From an uncultured Flavobacteriaceae bacterium (GTDB lineage Bacteria; Bacteroidota; Bacteroidia; Flavobacteriales; Flavobacteriaceae), in the NCBI GenBank assembly GCA_943788165.1, contig CALSPF010000002.1, positions 248,001-312,000 of the forward strand: a stretch of 64,000 nucleotides of DNA. Direction: 5' to 3'. Of this stretch, positions 62,497-64,000 are shown piece after piece; the first letter of the stretch is position 1, and the number at the start of each line of letters is the position of its first letter. The notes under the pieces were generated by a model, which did not search any database, was not told where the DNA came from, and was given only the letters and a program-made list of their open reading frames with translations. Made by a program: the position numbers and the translations under genes.

Positions 62497-63807
62497 ATGC
62501 GCACTTTACTATTTTTATTTACAACACTGTTTAGTCTTTCCATAACAGCACAAGCGATTCTACCCCTTAAGGAACGCGCAATAGTAATGGAAGAAATTCA
62601 ACACGATCGATTTACAGAACTGCTTCCGGCCTTGATGAAAGAACATCACATCGATGCCTGGGTTTTAATTACGCGAGAATATAACGAAGATCCAGTGGTG
62701 AAAACCATGCTGCCTCCCACTTGGTTAAATGCACGAAGACGAACGATTTTAGTTTTTACCTTGGATCCCAAAACAGGAGTAGTAAGCCGTGCAGCGATCA
62801 CACGTTACCCGTTCGGAAAACTCATTCCCTCGGTTTGGAAGAAAGAAGAACAACCCAATCAAATGAAAGCATTGGTTGATTATCTAAGGCAGAAAAACCC
62901 CAAGAAGATTGGTATCAATACCTCCGAAAATTATGGGATTGTAGATGGTTTGGCGCAAACAGATTACCGTCTTTTTGAAGAAGCACTTTCGTCTACTTTA
63001 AAAAAGCGCTTGGTGAGTGCTGAGCCTCTAGCTACTGCTTGGATTGAAATCAGAACAGCACGTGAAATGATGGTCTACAATCAATTGGTGGAAATTACCC
63101 ACAACATTATTGCGGAAGCCTTTTCCACTAAAGTTATTACACCGGGAGTAACCACCACAGATGATGTAGTTTGGTGGCTGCGTGAAAAAGTTAGTGCTCT
63201 TGGACTTAAAACTTGGTTTCACCCAACCATTGATGTTCAACGAACGGGCAACAGTGATTTATATGCCTTTGACGGAAAATCGAAATTTGACGTCATTCAA
63301 CCCGGAGATTTAGTTCATTGTGATTTTGGGATTACCTATTTAGGCCTAAATACTGATTGTCAAGAGCTCGCCTATGTTTTGCGACGCGAAGAAACAAAAG
63401 CGCCGAAAGAACTGGAAGATGCCCTTGCCGAAGGTAACCGTGTTCAAGATTTATTTACGGATCGTTTCAAAACAGGGCGCACTGGAAATGAAACCTTGGC
63501 CATGGCACTTGAAGCAGGAAGGGCAGAAGGGCTTCGACCACAAATTTATACACATCCTTTGGGCTTGTACGGGCACTCGGCTGGAACTACTTTTGGGATG
63601 TGGGATTCTCAAGAAGGTGTCCCTGGATCTGGCGATTGGCCGCTTCACGAAAACACGGTCTATGCGATTGAATTGAATACCAAAGTATATCTTGAAGCTT
63701 GGGAAAAAGATATCCGCATCATGCTAGAAGAAGCCGGGTATTTTGGCCCAAATGGTTTTGCTTACGTCAAAAAACGTCAAACAAAGTTGTATTTGATTGG
63801 AGAGTAG
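62497..63807 (+). CDS. M24 family Xaa-Pro aminopeptidase-like protein
   Basis: A 436-residue secreted protein (signal about 1-19, ITAQ) with an N-terminal creatinase-like domain (DAWVLITREYN) and a pita-bread M24 domain (VHCDFGITYLGLNTDCQELAY; HSAGTTFGMWDSQ; AIELNTKVY). The metal-ligand set has Asp-for-His changes and needs checking. It starts at ATG 62497, one base after the M20 stop. Confidence 0.8.
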   Translation: MRTLLFLFTTLFSLSITAQAILPLKERAIVMEEIQHDRFTELLPALMKEHHIDAWVLITREYNEDPVVKTMLPPTWLNARRRTILVFTLDPKTGVVSRAAITRYPFGKLIPSVWKKEEQPNQMKALVDYLRQKNPKKIGINTSENYGIVDGLAQTDYRLFEEALSSTLKKRLVSAEPLATAWIEIRTAREMMVYNQLVEITHNIIAEAFSTKVITPGVTTTDDVVWWLREKVSALGLKTWFHPTIDVQRTGNSDLYAFDGKSKFDVIQPGDLVHCDFGITYLGLNTDCQELAYVLRREETKAPKELEDALAEGNRVQDLFTDRFKTGRTGNETLAMALEAGRAEGLRPQIYTHPLGLYGHSAGTTFGMWDSQEGVPGSGDWPLHENTVYAIELNTKVYLEAWEKDIRIMLEEAGYFGPNGFAYVKKRQTKLYLIGE

Positions 63808-64000
63808 TGCGTTAAAATTGAAGGCTTAGTTCGCCGTTGATCTTAAACGCATAAGGCCAAATAAAGAAATTAAGTTACAATTATTCTTTTATTGATAAGG
63901 AAGCACCTCGGTGTTTTTAGACTTTTTGTTGAGTCTAAAAGAGCTGCTTTTCGTGAGCATATTTCGATTTAAATACAAAACCAAAACGGCTAACAGTAAA
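63808..64000. other. window end, no gene called
   Basis: An inverted repeat (TTTAGACT/AGTCTAAA, 63918-63943) could be a terminator. A minus-strand reading FKINGELSLQF-stop near 63810-63860 resembles the end of a beta-barrel, but it is only 20 codons and is not called. Confidence 0.3.

Overview
The window is chromosomal DNA of a marine, alga-associated member of the Flavobacteriaceae (Bacteroidota). Signs of this are gldH (gliding motility/type IX secretion), a ricT-gldH-PBP1A cluster, an alginate lyase (PL7), many short lipoproteins with a Cys lipobox, promoters of the TTG/TAnnTTTG type, and starts preceded by A-rich tracts rather than Shine-Dalgarno sequences.

Layout: (1) 0.1-13.6 kb is core: ricT, gldH, PBP1A, queD, a universal stress protein, an LpxR-like lipid A deacylase, outer-membrane and small membrane proteins, a long acyl-CoA dehydrogenase and an S9 peptidase. 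(2) 13.83-29.26 kb is a genomic island in a tRNA-Ala(GGC) gene. The left end carries the complete tRNA, the right end a second copy of the tRNA 3' part, and a tyrosine integrase lies just inside the right end. Cargo: a small HUH-type Rep-like protein with a basic partner protein, a lipoprotein/hsdR junction, a GmrSD-like restriction enzyme, a minus-strand hexose operon (GntR regulator, mannose-6-P isomerase, sugar MFS, ROK kinase), a NucS/PDDEXK-like nuclease broken by a stop codon, and several decayed genes.

(3) 29.3-36.2 kb is the most unusual stretch. About a dozen tiny cargo genes (membrane proteins, an M23-peptidase lipoprotein, a RidA protein, secreted and lipoproteins) are separated by ten degenerate copies or pieces of one repeat. 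Each repeat is built from the 3' ends of two convergent gene families. Stop codons of several cargo genes fall at or inside the repeat edge. It resembles a gene-cassette array, but no integron integrase is present. A frameshifted second copy of the HUH Rep-like gene lies at its left end.

(4) 36.5-46.5 kb holds polysaccharide-related and surface proteins: the PL7 alginate lyase, a broken PIG-L hydrolase, a Crp/Fnr regulator with three local TGTGAC-N4-GTCACA palindromes, two InlB-repeat lipoproteins (one a lyase-like jelly-roll protein, one a YHYH/PEBP fusion) and a tocopherol-cyclase-like protein with a truncated duplicate start. (5) 46.9-64.0 kb has an SDR, three secreted proteins with an HxlR regulator and near-identical promoters, a PLP decarboxylase, an SDR/cupin/2,4-dienoyl-CoA-reductase-like cluster, a methyltransferase-like membrane protein, a SOUL protein, a giant BNR/sortilin-type protein, an M20 amidohydrolase and an M24 peptidase.

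Functions come from motif reading without database searches. Terminators and promoters were judged by eye.
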